In this document: positions 50,260-59,410 of the stretch, one piece after another
Numbering within the stretch: the stretch's first letter is position 1
Layout of the letters: each line of letters starts with the position of its first letter
Source of the DNA: Streptomyces sp. MBT53
Lineage (GTDB): Bacteria; Actinomycetota; Actinomycetes; Streptomycetales; Streptomycetaceae
Reading direction: 5' to 3'
Assembly: GCF_016654115.1 (NCBI RefSeq)
Contig: NZ_JAEQAZ010000002.1
Location: forward strand, 91,125-155,124
DNA length: 64,000 nt
Made by a program: the position numbers and the translations under genes
The notes under the pieces: generated by a model
The model's input: the letters and a program-made list of their open reading frames with translations, nothing else
Database searches by the model: none
What the model was told of the DNA's origin: nothing

Positions 50260-50976
50260 ATGGCCAACTCCGTTGAGATACGGGGCCTTTCGCGGGCCTT
50301 CGACGGCAACACCGTGCTGCACGAGCTGGATCTGGACATCCGTGAGGGCGAGTTCGTGGCCCTGCTCGGGCACAGCGGCTGCGGCAAGTCGACGCTGCTG
50401 CGGATCCTCGCGGGGCTCGACGAAGAGATCGGCGGCGAGGTGACCGTGCCCGCGCGGCGCAGCGCGGCCTTCCAATCGCCGCGCCTACTCCCCTGGTTGA
50501 AGGTGTGGCGCAATGTCGTGCTCGGGCTGCCGGGCCGCCCGGACCGGGCGCTCGCGCTCAAGGCGCTCGACGAGGTCGGCATCGCGGAGCGCGCGACCGT
50601 CTGGCCGAAGACGCTGTCCGGCGGTCAGGCACAGCGGGTCTCGCTGGCCCGCGCCCTGGTCCGTGAGCCCGAACTGCTGCTTCTGGACGAGCCGTTCGGC
50701 GCCCTGGACGCGCTGACCCGGGGCAAGGTGCAGGCGCTCGTCGCCGAGCTGTGGCGGCTGCACGGGTGCGCGATCCTCCTGGTCACCCATGACGTGGAGG
50801 AGGCGCTGCTGCTCGCCGACCGCGTGCTGGTGATGGACGAGGGGCGTATCGCCCACGAGTTGACCGTCGACCTGCCCCGCCCCCGTGATCTGACCGCCCC
50901 CGAGTTCGTGACCCTGCGCGCCCGCCTCCTGAACTGGCTCGGCGTGACCCGCACCCTGGAAGGAACCCCCTCGTGA
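50260..50976 (+). CDS. ssuB: sulfonate-type ABC transporter ATP-binding protein
   Basis: 238 residues. Walker A GHSGCGKST, Q-loop FQSPRLLPW, signature LSGGQAQRVSLARAL, Walker B LLLLDEPFGALDAL and the H-loop THDVEEAL, all intact. Closest to SsuB/TauB. Stops GTGA over the binding-protein start. Two bases separate it from ssuC, so it is translated in the same unit. Confidence 0.92.
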   Translation: MANSVEIRGLSRAFDGNTVLHELDLDIREGEFVALLGHSGCGKSTLLRILAGLDEEIGGEVTVPARRSAAFQSPRLLPWLKVWRNVVLGLPGRPDRALALKALDEVGIAERATVWPKTLSGGQAQRVSLARALVREPELLLLDEPFGALDALTRGKVQALVAELWRLHGCAILLVTHDVEEALLLADRVLVMDEGRIAHELTVDLPRPRDLTAPEFVTLRARLLNWLGVTRTLEGTPS

Positions 50977-51941
50977 TCCGCAGAATCGCCGCCGCCTCCC
51001 TGAGCCTGACCGCCCTGCTGGCGCTGAGCGCCTGCGGCGGCAACTCCTCGGCGGACACCGCCTCCGGTGGACAGGTCACCCTCACCATCGGCGACCAGGC
51101 CAAGACCCTCCAGACGATCATCGCCGCCTCCGACGCGCTCAAGGGCGCCAAGTACAAGGTGAAGTGGGCCGAGTTCCAGGGCGCGGCCCCGCTCTACCAG
51201 GCCGTGCAGGCGGACGCCGCCGACACCGGGTTCTCCGCCGACCTGCCCGCGCTCCAGGCGCTCAGCGGCGGAGTGAAGATCAAGAACATCGCCGCTCTCA
51301 AGAACGACGGCACGCACGTCGGGATCGTCGTCCGCAAGGACTCCGGCATCGACAGCGTGAAGGACCTCAAGGGCCAGAAGGTCGTGGTGTCCTCGGCGAA
51401 GGGCAGCGTCTCGGAGTATCTGCTGGCCAACGTCCTCAAGCAGAACGGGCTCAGCTACAAGGACGTCAAGGTGCAGTACCTGCTGCCTACCGACGCGCAG
51501 GCCGCGTTCGCCTCCGGGAAGATCAAGATCTGGGCGACCTTCGGCGTCTACCAGGCCGTCGGCCTGGAACAGGGCGGCAGGCTGCTCGTCGACGGCGGGG
51601 ACGGCCGCGTCAGCGGCATCGGCTTCGTCAACGCCTCCGAGAAGGCCCTCGCCAACTCGGCGAAGAAGTCCGCCCTGAGCGACTTCCTCAACCGCCTGAG
51701 CACGGCGCTGAAGTGGACCAGCACCCACCAGGACGCGTACGCCAAGGCCATCGAGCAGCGCAACGGCGCCGACGCCTCGGTGGCGAAGGCCCTCGCCTCG
51801 GCCGCCTACAGCCAGGTGCTGCCGATCACCTCGGACGTCAACGCCACCGTCCAGCAGGTCGCCGACCTCATGAACAGCATCGGCGTCCTCGACCCGAACG
51901 TGGACGTGGCCAAGTCCACCGACGCCTCCCTGATCAAGTGA
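50973..51941 (+). CDS. ssuA: sulfonate ABC transporter substrate-binding lipoprotein
   Basis: 322 residues. A lipoprotein signal peptide ends in the lipobox LSAC|GGN (Cys near residue 21). The mature part is a type 2 periplasmic-binding fold of the SsuA/TauA/NrtA family (EFQGAAPLYQAVQADAADTGFSADLPALQAL, VVSSAKGSVSEYLLANVL). Overlaps the ATPase by GTGA. It captures the sulfonate or sulfonate-like substrate at the membrane surface. Confidence 0.9.
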   Translation: MIRRIAAASLSLTALLALSACGGNSSADTASGGQVTLTIGDQAKTLQTIIAASDALKGAKYKVKWAEFQGAAPLYQAVQADAADTGFSADLPALQALSGGVKIKNIAALKNDGTHVGIVVRKDSGIDSVKDLKGQKVVVSSAKGSVSEYLLANVLKQNGLSYKDVKVQYLLPTDAQAAFASGKIKIWATFGVYQAVGLEQGGRLLVDGGDGRVSGIGFVNASEKALANSAKKSALSDFLNRLSTALKWTSTHQDAYAKAIEQRNGADASVAKALASAAYSQVLPITSDVNATVQQVADLMNSIGVLDPNVDVAKSTDASLIK

Positions 51942-51965
51942 CCTTCACGTCTTAGGAGTTCGCTC

Positions 51966-53066
51966 ATGCCTGTCGAGTTCATCAGCGCCGTCCACACCGA
52001 CTCCGGGGCCTCGGGTCCCGCCGCGTCGAGCCGTACCGGTCTCGACGTCGACCACCTCCGCAAGTACGCCCGCGCGCTGGACGACGGCGGTTTCGACCAC
52101 ACCCTGGTCGCCTACCACTCGGCCTCGCCGGACGCGTTCCAGATCGCCCAGTTCGTCGCCACCCACACCGAGCGGATCGGCCCGATCCTCGCCCACCGGC
52201 CCGGCGTGATCTTCCCGACGCACGCGGCCCGCGCCCTGGCCACGCTGGACCAGATCAGCAACGGCCGGCTCACCCTGCACATCATCTCCGGGGGCAGCGA
52301 CGAGGAGCAGCGCCGGGAGGGCGACTACCTCAACAAGGAGGAACGGTACGAGCGTTCGGACGAGTACATCCAGATCCTGCGGAAGGTGTGGCAGGCGGAG
52401 GGACCCGTCTCGCACGAGGGCAAGTACTTCAGGTTCGAGGGTTACTACTCCGACGCGAAGCCGGTGACCGGCCTGGTCCCGATCTCCGTCGGCGGCTCCT
52501 CGCAGGACGCGTACCGGGTGGGCGGCCGGCAGGGCGACATCTTCGGGCTGTGGGGCGAGCCGCTGAAGGAGACGGCCGAGCAGATCGCCGCCGTCAACGC
52601 GGTCGCGGACGCCGCCGGGCGCCCGCATCCCCGTATCTGGGTGTCGTTCCGGCCGATCATCGCGCCCACCGAGGAACTGGCCTGGGAGAAGGCCCACCGC
52701 ACCCTCGGTGTCCTCAAGGACCAGGCGAAGAACACCGAGTTGCTCCGCCACTACCGCACCACCGGCCGCCCGGCGAACGTCGGATCGCAGCGCCTCCTCG
52801 ACATCGCCGAGCGCGGCGAGGTCCAGGACCGCTGCCTGTGGACCGCGCCCGCCGTCGCCACCAACGCGGCCGGCGCCTCAACCGCCCTTGTGGGCACGCC
52901 CGAAACGGTCGCCCAGGCGCTCCTCGACTACGTCGACATCGGCTGCGACCTGCTCTCGATCCGCGGCTACGACCCGCTCAACGACGCGATCGACTACGCC
53001 CGTCACGTCCTGCCCCTGGTCCGCCAGGAACTCGCCCACCGGGCGACCACCTCGCACGCCGCCTGA
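51966..53066 (+). CDS. ssuD: LLM-class FMNH2-dependent alkanesulfonate monooxygenase
   Basis: 366 residues, bacterial luciferase-like TIM barrel. MPVEFISAVHTD and LRKYARALDDGGFDHTLVAYHSASPDAFQIAQFVATHTERI match SsuD; ISGGSDEEQRREGDYLNKEERY contains the flavin/phosphate-contact region. SsuD releases sulfite from an alkanesulfonate using reduced FMN supplied by a reductase; no reductase gene is seen in this window. 24 bp follow the binding-protein stop. The substrate may be a different sulfonate or sulfone. Confidence 0.9.
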   Translation: MPVEFISAVHTDSGASGPAASSRTGLDVDHLRKYARALDDGGFDHTLVAYHSASPDAFQIAQFVATHTERIGPILAHRPGVIFPTHAARALATLDQISNGRLTLHIISGGSDEEQRREGDYLNKEERYERSDEYIQILRKVWQAEGPVSHEGKYFRFEGYYSDAKPVTGLVPISVGGSSQDAYRVGGRQGDIFGLWGEPLKETAEQIAAVNAVADAAGRPHPRIWVSFRPIIAPTEELAWEKAHRTLGVLKDQAKNTELLRHYRTTGRPANVGSQRLLDIAERGEVQDRCLWTAPAVATNAAGASTALVGTPETVAQALLDYVDIGCDLLSIRGYDPLNDAIDYARHVLPLVRQELAHRATTSHAA

Positions 53067-53110
53067 CCCGTCCCTCACCTGCTGATTGCGAACACCCCTA
53101 TGGAGACTCC

Positions 53111-54121
53111 GTGTTGTTCCCCCGCGCCCTGCGCACGTCCACCGCCGCCCTCGCCCTCCTCCTGCCCTTCGCCGCGGCCTGCGGAGGCAGCGCGACGGCA
53201 GACTCCGCCTCCTCCGACGTCTCCTCCGTGACCCTGCGGGTCGGTGACACCGGCTGGAAGGTCGACGAGGCCGTCCTCAAGTACGCCCACCTCGACGACA
53301 CCCCGTACAAGGTGAAGTGGAACCTCTTCCCGGGCGGCGACAAGCAGCTCCAGGCCGTCCGCGCCGGAGCACTGGACCTCGCCTCCTCCAGCGAGATCCC
53401 GCCCATCTTCTCGGCCGCCGACGGCAAGCCCAACTTCAAGGTCGTCGCCGTCCAGCGCGGCACCACCCTCAACCAGGAAGTCGTCGTCCCCAAGGGCTCG
53501 AAGGTGACGGACATCGCCGGTCTGAAGGGCAAGAAGGTCGGCTACGTCCAGAACACCACCGCCCACTACTTCCTCTACGAACTGCTGAAGCAGGCCGGCC
53601 TCACGTGGTCGGACATCGACGCCAAGCCGCTGCTGCCCAACGACGGCCTCGCGGCCCTGAACGGCGGCTCCATCGACGCTTTCGCCTCCTACGGCACGTC
53701 GATCATCACGGCCCACCAGCAGGGCGCCCGCACGGTCGGCTCCGGCGCGGACATCCTGTCCGGCAACTTCCTCTGGTCGGCGCGCGACAGCGTCCTGAAG
53801 AGCCCGGCCCAGAAGGCCGCCGCGGCCGATCTGATCGCCCGGATCACCAAGGCGTACGCCTACGTCCGCGACGGCCATGTGGACGGCTTCGCGAAGGTCA
53901 CCGCCGACGCCACCCACCAGCCGGTGGCGCAGGCGAAGTCGGACCTGGTCGCCGCGCAGAAGCAGCGCCCGACCCAGGCCAGGACGGTCGGCGACGACAC
54001 GATCGCCTCGCAGCAGAAGGTGGCCGACGCCTTCACCGAACTCGGCGCGCTGAAGGAGCACTTGGACGTGAAGTCCTTCTGGACCACCGCACTGAACTCC
54101 GACCTGAAGAAGGCCCTGTGA
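53111..54121 (+). CDS. second substrate-binding lipoprotein of the sulfur operon
   Basis: 336 residues, SsuA/TauA type. Signal peptide with the lipobox AAAC|GGS (Cys at about residue 24), then VKWNLFPGGDKQLQAVRAGALDLASSSEIPP and VGYVQNTTAHYFLYELLKQAGL. Only weakly like the first binding protein, so it probably recognises a different ligand but shares the permease. GTG 53111 is preceded by TGGAG. The stop overlaps the dehydrogenase-like gene by GTGA. Confidence 0.85.
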   Translation: MLFPRALRTSTAALALLLPFAAACGGSATADSASSDVSSVTLRVGDTGWKVDEAVLKYAHLDDTPYKVKWNLFPGGDKQLQAVRAGALDLASSSEIPPIFSAADGKPNFKVVAVQRGTTLNQEVVVPKGSKVTDIAGLKGKKVGYVQNTTAHYFLYELLKQAGLTWSDIDAKPLLPNDGLAALNGGSIDAFASYGTSIITAHQQGARTVGSGADILSGNFLWSARDSVLKSPAQKAAAADLIARITKAYAYVRDGHVDGFAKVTADATHQPVAQAKSDLVAAQKQRPTQARTVGDDTIASQQKVADAFTELGALKEHLDVKSFWTTALNSDLKKAL

Positions 54122-55224
54122 CCGCCCGCATCGCCGAACTGGCCGCAGGCTACGACCAGTCGGGCGCCTTCCCCGCCGAGTCCCTCCGCACCGCCCACGA
54201 GGCCGGACTCCTCACCGCGACCATCGGGAAGCAGTACGGCGGCCAGGGCGCCCGGGTCGAGGAGAGCGCGCGCATCCTGCACCGGATCGGGCAGGGCGAC
54301 CCGTCCGTCGCCCTGATCGCGGCGATGACCCTGAACACACACGCCCGGCAGGCCGTACAGCCGCACTGGCCCGAGGAGTTGTACGCGCGGCTCGTCAAGG
54401 AGTCCTTCGAACGGCCGGTGCTCGTCAACCACGCTCGCGTGGAACCCGAGTTGGGCTCCCCCGCACGCGGCGGACTCCCCTCCACCCTCGCCCGGCGCAC
54501 GCCGGACGGCTGGTCGCTGAGCGGCACCAAGCGCTTCGTGACCGGGGCGGAGGGCCTGGACTGGTTCCTGGTGTGGGCCACCACCGACGAACCGGAGCCG
54601 CGCGTCGGCACCTTCCTGGTCCCGGGCGGCTCCCCCGGTATCGAAGTCACGGGTCGCTGGGACCAGTTGGGGCTGCGGGCCAGCGGCAGCCACGACGTGA
54701 CGTTCCGGGACGTGGAGATCCCCTACGAGCACGTCATCGGCATCGGCCCGTACGGCGCGGCGGCCGAACAGGACAACCGGGCGGGCGCGGCCCTCCATCT
54801 CCCCCTCGCGGCGCTGTACTTGGGGGTCGCTCGGGCCGCGCAGTCCTTCTTCCACACGTTCGCCCACGAGCGCGTCCCCGCCAACCTCGGTCATCCGGTG
54901 GCCCGTACGGAGCGGTTCCGCAGGGCCGCCGGGGAGATCGAGGTGCTGCTGACCGCCGCCGAGGAGCTGGTGTTCGGCGGGGCGGCGCGCGTCGACGCAG
55001 GCGATACCTCATACGCCCCTGAACAGGCCCTGGGGGCAAGGGTGTTGGCAGACCGGCACGGTGTGCGTGCGGTGGAGCTGGCGGTACGACTGCTCGGGAA
55101 TCCCGGTCTCGCGCGCGGCAATCCGCTGGAGCGGCACTTCCGGGACATCCAGTGCGCGCCCGTGCACGCGCCCCAGGAGGACATCTCCCTGCTCGCGATC
55201 GGAACGAAGGCGCTGAATCCGTGA
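54118..55224 (+). CDS. acyl-CoA-dehydrogenase-fold flavoprotein, DszC/SfnB-like
   Basis: 368 residues with the N-terminal helical, middle beta (LGLRASGSHDVTFRDVEIP) and C-terminal helical domains of the acyl-CoA dehydrogenase fold. Such proteins in sulfur operons act as reduced-flavin-dependent monooxygenases on organosulfur compounds rather than on acyl-CoA. Starts GTG 54118 overlapping the binding-protein stop, so it is part of the organosulfur unit. An alternative is a desulfurisation-independent acyl-CoA dehydrogenase, which the context makes less likely. Confidence 0.82.
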   Translation: MTARIAELAAGYDQSGAFPAESLRTAHEAGLLTATIGKQYGGQGARVEESARILHRIGQGDPSVALIAAMTLNTHARQAVQPHWPEELYARLVKESFERPVLVNHARVEPELGSPARGGLPSTLARRTPDGWSLSGTKRFVTGAEGLDWFLVWATTDEPEPRVGTFLVPGGSPGIEVTGRWDQLGLRASGSHDVTFRDVEIPYEHVIGIGPYGAAAEQDNRAGAALHLPLAALYLGVARAAQSFFHTFAHERVPANLGHPVARTERFRRAAGEIEVLLTAAEELVFGGAARVDAGDTSYAPEQALGARVLADRHGVRAVELAVRLLGNPGLARGNPLERHFRDIQCAPVHAPQEDISLLAIGTKALNP

Positions 55225-55252
55225 AGGCACGCACAGTGAGGGTACGGAACCC

Positions 55253-56635
55253 GTGACCACAGCTCCCCCGACCACTCCCACCGCCGCCGCCCGGCTCCTC
55301 GGTCTGCTCGCCCGGGATCTGCCGCCCGACCAACTGGCCACGGATCCACGGACGTTGGCCGCGCACGCCACGGACCGTTCGGGCACCCGTCCGGACGGTG
55401 TCCCGCTGGCCGTGGTGCACGCCCGGCGTACCGAGGATGTGACCGTCACGCTCCGGCACGCGAACGCGCTGCGGGTGCCGGTGGTGCCGCGCGGCGCGGG
55501 CACCGGCCTGTCGGGCGGAGCGTCGGCCGGTGAGGGCGTGCTCGTACTCGACCTGTCCGGGATGAACCGCATCCTGGAACTCTCGGTCGACGACCAGCTG
55601 GCCGTGGTCGAACCGGGCGTGATCACCGCCGAGTTGGACCGGGCGGCGGCCGAGCACGGGCTGCGGTACGCGCCCGATCCGGCGAGTGCGGCGATCTCGA
55701 CGATCGGCGGGAACATCGCGACCAACGCGGGCGGGCTGCGGTGCGCGAAGTACGGGGTGACGCGGGACAGCGTGCTCGGTCTGGAGGCCGTCCTCGCCGA
55801 CGGGACGGTGGTCACGACCGGCCGCCGTACCGTCAAAGGGGTCACCGGTTATGACCTCACCGCGCTGCTGACCGGTTCGGAGGGCACGCTCGCCGTCATC
55901 ACCTCGGCGACTCTGCGGCTGCGGCCGGTGCCGGTGGCGACGGCCACGATCGCCGCCTACTTCGACTCGTTCGAGGCGGCGGCCGAGGCGTCGTACGCGA
56001 TCGGGCGGGCCGGGGTCGTACCGGCGCTCGCGGAGCTGCTCGACGGGCCGGTGCTGCACGCCGTGGACCCGGCGCTGGGCGCGCGGGGTGCGGCGCTGCT
56101 GCTGGTGCAGTGTGACGGGGCGGGGGCGGGCGCCGAGGCGGAGCAGGTCGCGCGGGTGCTCGCGGCGACGGCCACGACCGTGGAGACGACGGCGGATCCG
56201 GTGGAGGCGGAGGCGCTGCTCGCCGCCCGCCGGCTCGCCCTGCCTGCGCTGGAGCGGCTGGGCCGGCCGCTGATCGAGGACATCGCGGTGCCGCGCTCCC
56301 GGCTCGCGGAGGCGGTCCGCGAGATCCGCGCGATCTCGGCCCGCCATGCCGTGCCGGTCTACACGCTCGCGCACGCGGCGGACGGCAATCTGCATCCGAT
56401 CATCGTGGTCGATCCCGCTCTGGACCGGCTGCCGGACGCGGCCTGGGAGGCGGCCGGCGAGATCTTCGCCCTGGCGCTGCGGCTCGGCGGGACACTGACC
56501 GGCGAGCACGGCGTGGGCGTACTCAAGCGGCAGTGGGTGGCGGACGAACTCGGGCCCACCGCCCACGCGTTGCAGCGGCGGCTCAAGGACGCCTTCGATC
56601 CGCACGGGATCCTCAATCCCGGCAAGACGCTGTGA
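55253..56635 (+). CDS. FAD-linked oxidase, GlcD/D-lactate dehydrogenase-like
   Basis: 460 residues. PCMH-type FAD domain at the N-terminus (VPVVPRGAGTGLSGGA, STIGGNIATNAGG around 160) and a C-terminal FAD_oxidase_C domain (ARHAVPVYTLAHAADGNLHP, TGEHGVGVLK). Oxidises D-2-hydroxyacids such as glycolate or D-lactate. GTG 55253 lies 28 bp downstream of the previous gene, so it may be the last member of the operon, cleaning up the carbon skeleton; this is inference. Length normal. Confidence 0.88.
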   Translation: MTTAPPTTPTAAARLLGLLARDLPPDQLATDPRTLAAHATDRSGTRPDGVPLAVVHARRTEDVTVTLRHANALRVPVVPRGAGTGLSGGASAGEGVLVLDLSGMNRILELSVDDQLAVVEPGVITAELDRAAAEHGLRYAPDPASAAISTIGGNIATNAGGLRCAKYGVTRDSVLGLEAVLADGTVVTTGRRTVKGVTGYDLTALLTGSEGTLAVITSATLRLRPVPVATATIAAYFDSFEAAAEASYAIGRAGVVPALAELLDGPVLHAVDPALGARGAALLLVQCDGAGAGAEAEQVARVLAATATTVETTADPVEAEALLAARRLALPALERLGRPLIEDIAVPRSRLAEAVREIRAISARHAVPVYTLAHAADGNLHPIIVVDPALDRLPDAAWEAAGEIFALALRLGGTLTGEHGVGVLKRQWVADELGPTAHALQRRLKDAFDPHGILNPGKTL

Positions 56636-56829
56636 ACAGCGGTGGAGCGGATACCCCGAAAGGGTGACGCCGGGTCAACCGGGGGTCGTGCGGAGGCACG
56701 TGCGATCGGCATGTGCCTCGACCGCCGTCCGGGATCATCACTCGTCGTGACCGAAGACGGGTAGCTGTACGCACGGAACGTGACGGGACGCAGGCATTCC
56801 GTCATCCGTGCGACAGGAGAGAAGGCACC

Positions 56830-58251
56830 ATGTCGGTCGAGACCGGTACCGCGCCCGAGGCGGGCGCCGAGGAGCGGGAACAGCAGAGCCTCGGAACCGC
56901 CGCGGCACGCACCCTGGCGACCACGACCAAGTCCGAACCCCAGATGCAGGGCATCAGCTCCCGGTGGCTGACCCGCATGCTGCCCTGGGTGAACGTGCCC
57001 GGCGGCACCTATCGCGTCAACCGCCGGCTGTCGTACACGCGCGGCGACGGACGGGTGACGTTCGTGCAGACCGGAGCGCAAGTACGGGTCGTCCCCGCCG
57101 AGTTGACGGAACTCCCTCTGCTGCGCGGCTTCGAAGACGACGACGCGCTCGGCGCGCTGGCCGAGCGGTTCGAGCAACGGGACTACGCCCCGGGGCAGTT
57201 GATCGTCCAAGCAGGTCAGCCCGCCGACTCGGTGTTCCTGGTCGCGCACGGCAAAGTGGAGCAGCTCGGGGAGGGTCCCTACGGTGACGAGGCGGTCGTC
57301 GGGCTGCTGGCCAACGGCGACACCTTCGGCGGCCAGGTGCTCGCCGAACCGGACGGTTCCTGGGAGTTCACGGCCCGCGCGGCGACGGCCACGACGGTGC
57401 TGACGCTGCCGCACGCGGCCTACCAGGCCGTCGCGGACCGGCACGCGGAGCTGCGCGCGCATGTCGAGGCGCGCGCCGGGGACGAGCCCGGTCCGCTCAA
57501 CACCTTCGGCGAGGCGGCGATCGCGCTCAGCGCCGGGCATGTGGGCGAGCCGGACCTGCCGGGCACGTTCGTGGACTACGACCTCGCGCCGCGAGAGTAC
57601 GAACTGAGCGTCGCCCAGACCGTGTTGAAGGTGCACTCCCGGGTCACCGACCTCTACAACCAGCCGATGAACCAGACCCAGCAGCAACTCCGGCTGACAG
57701 TGGAGGCGTTGCGCGAGCGGCAGGAGAACGAGCTGGTCAACAACCGGGACTTCGGGCTGCTGCACAACGCCGACTACGACCAGCGGATCTCCACCCACTC
57801 CGGGCCGCCTACCCCCGACGACCTGGACGAGCTGCTCAGCATGCGGCGCGACACCCGGTTCCTGTTCGCGCATCCACGGGCGATCGCCGCGTTCGGCCGC
57901 GAGTGCAACAAGCGGGGCGTCTACTTCAGCGGCATCGACGTCGGCGGCCACCATCTGCCGGCCTGGCGCGGGGTACCGCTGCTGCCGTGCGGCAAGATCC
58001 CGGTCAGCGCGTCCCGTACGTCGTCCATCATCGCGATGCGCACCGGCGAGGACGACCAGGGCGTGATCGGGCTGTACCAGACCGGCATCCCGGACGAGCT
58101 CGAACCGGGCCTCAACGTACGGTTCATGGGCATCAACGAGCAGGCGATCATCTCCTACCTGGTGAGCACCTACTTCTCGGCGGCGGTCCTGGTGCCGGAC
58201 GCGATCGGCATCCTGGAGAACGTCGAGGTCTCCCGCCGGGACGGCAACTGA
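56830..58251 (+). CDS. eshA: family 2B encapsulin shell protein with cyclic-nucleotide-binding domain (EshA-type)
   Basis: 473 residues. N-terminal ~90 residues are an HK97-like arm segment (PEMQ-like region [30 protein letters not shown]); residues ~95-215 form an inserted cyclic-nucleotide-binding domain ([37 protein letters not shown]), and the C-terminal half is the encapsulin shell domain ([49 protein letters not shown]). This is the architecture of family 2B shells and S. griseus EshA. Cargo is normally a terpene cyclase or prenyltransferase; none is adjacent. ATG 56830 has GAGAGAAGG upstream. Confidence 0.93.
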   Translation: MSVETGTAPEAGAEEREQQSLGTAAARTLATTTKSEPQMQGISSRWLTRMLPWVNVPGGTYRVNRRLSYTRGDGRVTFVQTGAQVRVVPAELTELPLLRGFEDDDALGALAERFEQRDYAPGQLIVQAGQPADSVFLVAHGKVEQLGEGPYGDEAVVGLLANGDTFGGQVLAEPDGSWEFTARAATATTVLTLPHAAYQAVADRHAELRAHVEARAGDEPGPLNTFGEAAIALSAGHVGEPDLPGTFVDYDLAPREYELSVAQTVLKVHSRVTDLYNQPMNQTQQQLRLTVEALRERQENELVNNRDFGLLHNADYDQRISTHSGPPTPDDLDELLSMRRDTRFLFAHPRAIAAFGRECNKRGVYFSGIDVGGHHLPAWRGVPLLPCGKIPVSASRTSSIIAMRTGEDDQGVIGLYQTGIPDELEPGLNVRFMGINEQAIISYLVSTYFSAAVLVPDAIGILENVEVSRRDGN

Positions 58252-58264
58252 CCTTTGTGGACGG

Positions 58265-59179
58265 CTAGTTCAGGAACGCGTCCAGTCGTGCCGCGTCCGG
58301 CGCGGTCGCCGGGCCCGGCGCGGTGACCGCCAGAGCGGCACCCGCGTTGGCCCGGCGGGCGGCGGCCACCGGGTCGAGCCCCCGGGCCAGGGCGGCCATG
58401 AAGACACCGGTGTGCGCATCGCCCGCGCCGTTGAGATCGACGGCTTCCACGGCGAATCCGGGGACTTCGACGAGCCGTCCGTCCTGGTGCACAAGACAGC
58501 CGCCGGGACCGGTGCGGACCAGCACCGAGCCGCGTCCCAGCCGGGATTGGAGGGCGCGGGCGGCCTCGGCCGGGTCGTCGACGCCGGTGAGCAGCGCGGC
58601 CTCACGGGCGTTGCAGCTCCACCAGTCGGCGCGGGCGAGCAGCGACTCCAGGGCGTCGCCCGGGATTTCGGCCACCAACGGGCCCGGGTCGGCGACCAGC
58701 GTGACGGCCGGGTCCAGCCGGGGCAGGAGGTCGAGCAGGGCGGCCCGGTTGCTGTCGTACAGCAGGCTGTATCCGGTGACGTACACCAAGTCGCCTGCGC
58801 CGGGCCGGAGTTCGACAAGGTCGGCGGCGGCGAGGGTGGCCTCGGCGCCGGGGCTTGTGACGAAGGTGCGCTCGCCGTCGGCGTCGACCAGGCAGACCAC
58901 GAAGCCGGTGTCCGGTTCCGGGCGCGGGGCGAGGAGGACGTCGATGCACTCGGCGCGCAGCGCGGCACGGGCCCGGTCACCGAAGGCTCCGGTGCCGTGG
59001 GCTCCGGCGTAGGTCACGGGCAGGCCTTGGCGGGCGGCGGCGGCCATGACGTTGAAGCCGCCGCCGGGGGTGCGTTCGGTGCGGGTGGCGAGGACGTCGC
59101 CGCCGCGCTCGGGGAGGGCGGGGACCTCCAGGACGAGGTCGACGACGACGTTGCCGAGGTGCCAGAGCCGTACGGTCAT
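58265..59179 (-). CDS. PfkB-family carbohydrate kinase
   Basis: 304 residues, ribokinase fold. N-terminal GN-VVVD lead-in (LWHLGNVVVDLVLEVPALPERGGD), GGGFNVMAAAARQG substrate region, and the C-terminal PfkB signature DLNGAGDAHTGVFMAAL with catalytic Asp. Closest to nucleoside or sugar kinases; substrate unknown. It stops 13 bp before the encapsulin stop on the other strand. Upstream, 169 bp of tandem repeats separate it from the ADP-ribosylglycohydrolase gene, with which it probably shares a transcript. Confidence 0.88.
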   Translation of the reverse strand: MTVRLWHLGNVVVDLVLEVPALPERGGDVLATRTERTPGGGFNVMAAAARQGLPVTYAGAHGTGAFGDRARAALRAECIDVLLAPRPEPDTGFVVCLVDADGERTFVTSPGAEATLAAADLVELRPGAGDLVYVTGYSLLYDSNRAALLDLLPRLDPAVTLVADPGPLVAEIPGDALESLLARADWWSCNAREAALLTGVDDPAEAARALQSRLGRGSVLVRTGPGGCLVHQDGRLVEVPGFAVEAVDLNGAGDAHTGVFMAALARGLDPVAAARRANAGAALAVTAPGPATAPDAARLDAFLN

Positions 59180-59410
59180 GTCCGCTCCCGCAAGCCGAGC
59201 GGGGCCATGGCCGTGGCATCCAGGCCGACCTCGACAGTGCCGAGGTGCCGGAGCCCCCCGCTCACGACCACTGCCGCAGGCCCGAGCAGAGCCGCGATCA
59301 TGGCATCCGGGCCGACGACCACGCTGCCGAAGCACCACACCCGCCCGCTCACGCCCCCTCCCGCAGGCCGAGCAGTGCTGCCGCCGTGGCGTCCAGGTCG
59401 AGCGCCGGGT
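59152..59410. repeat. triplicated ~86-bp junction of two genes
   Basis: Three tandem units at ~86-bp spacing: TGCCGAGGTGCC at 59152-59163, TGCCGAGGTGCC at 59238-59249 and TGCCGAAGCACC at 59325-59336. Each also carries CGCAGGCCGAGCAG-like and GGCGTCCAGG-like blocks. The first block is the 5' end of the PfkB gene and the latter are the 3' end of the ADP-ribosylglycohydrolase gene, so the gene junction was tandemly multiplied; only the outer copies remain coding. Confidence 0.75.
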
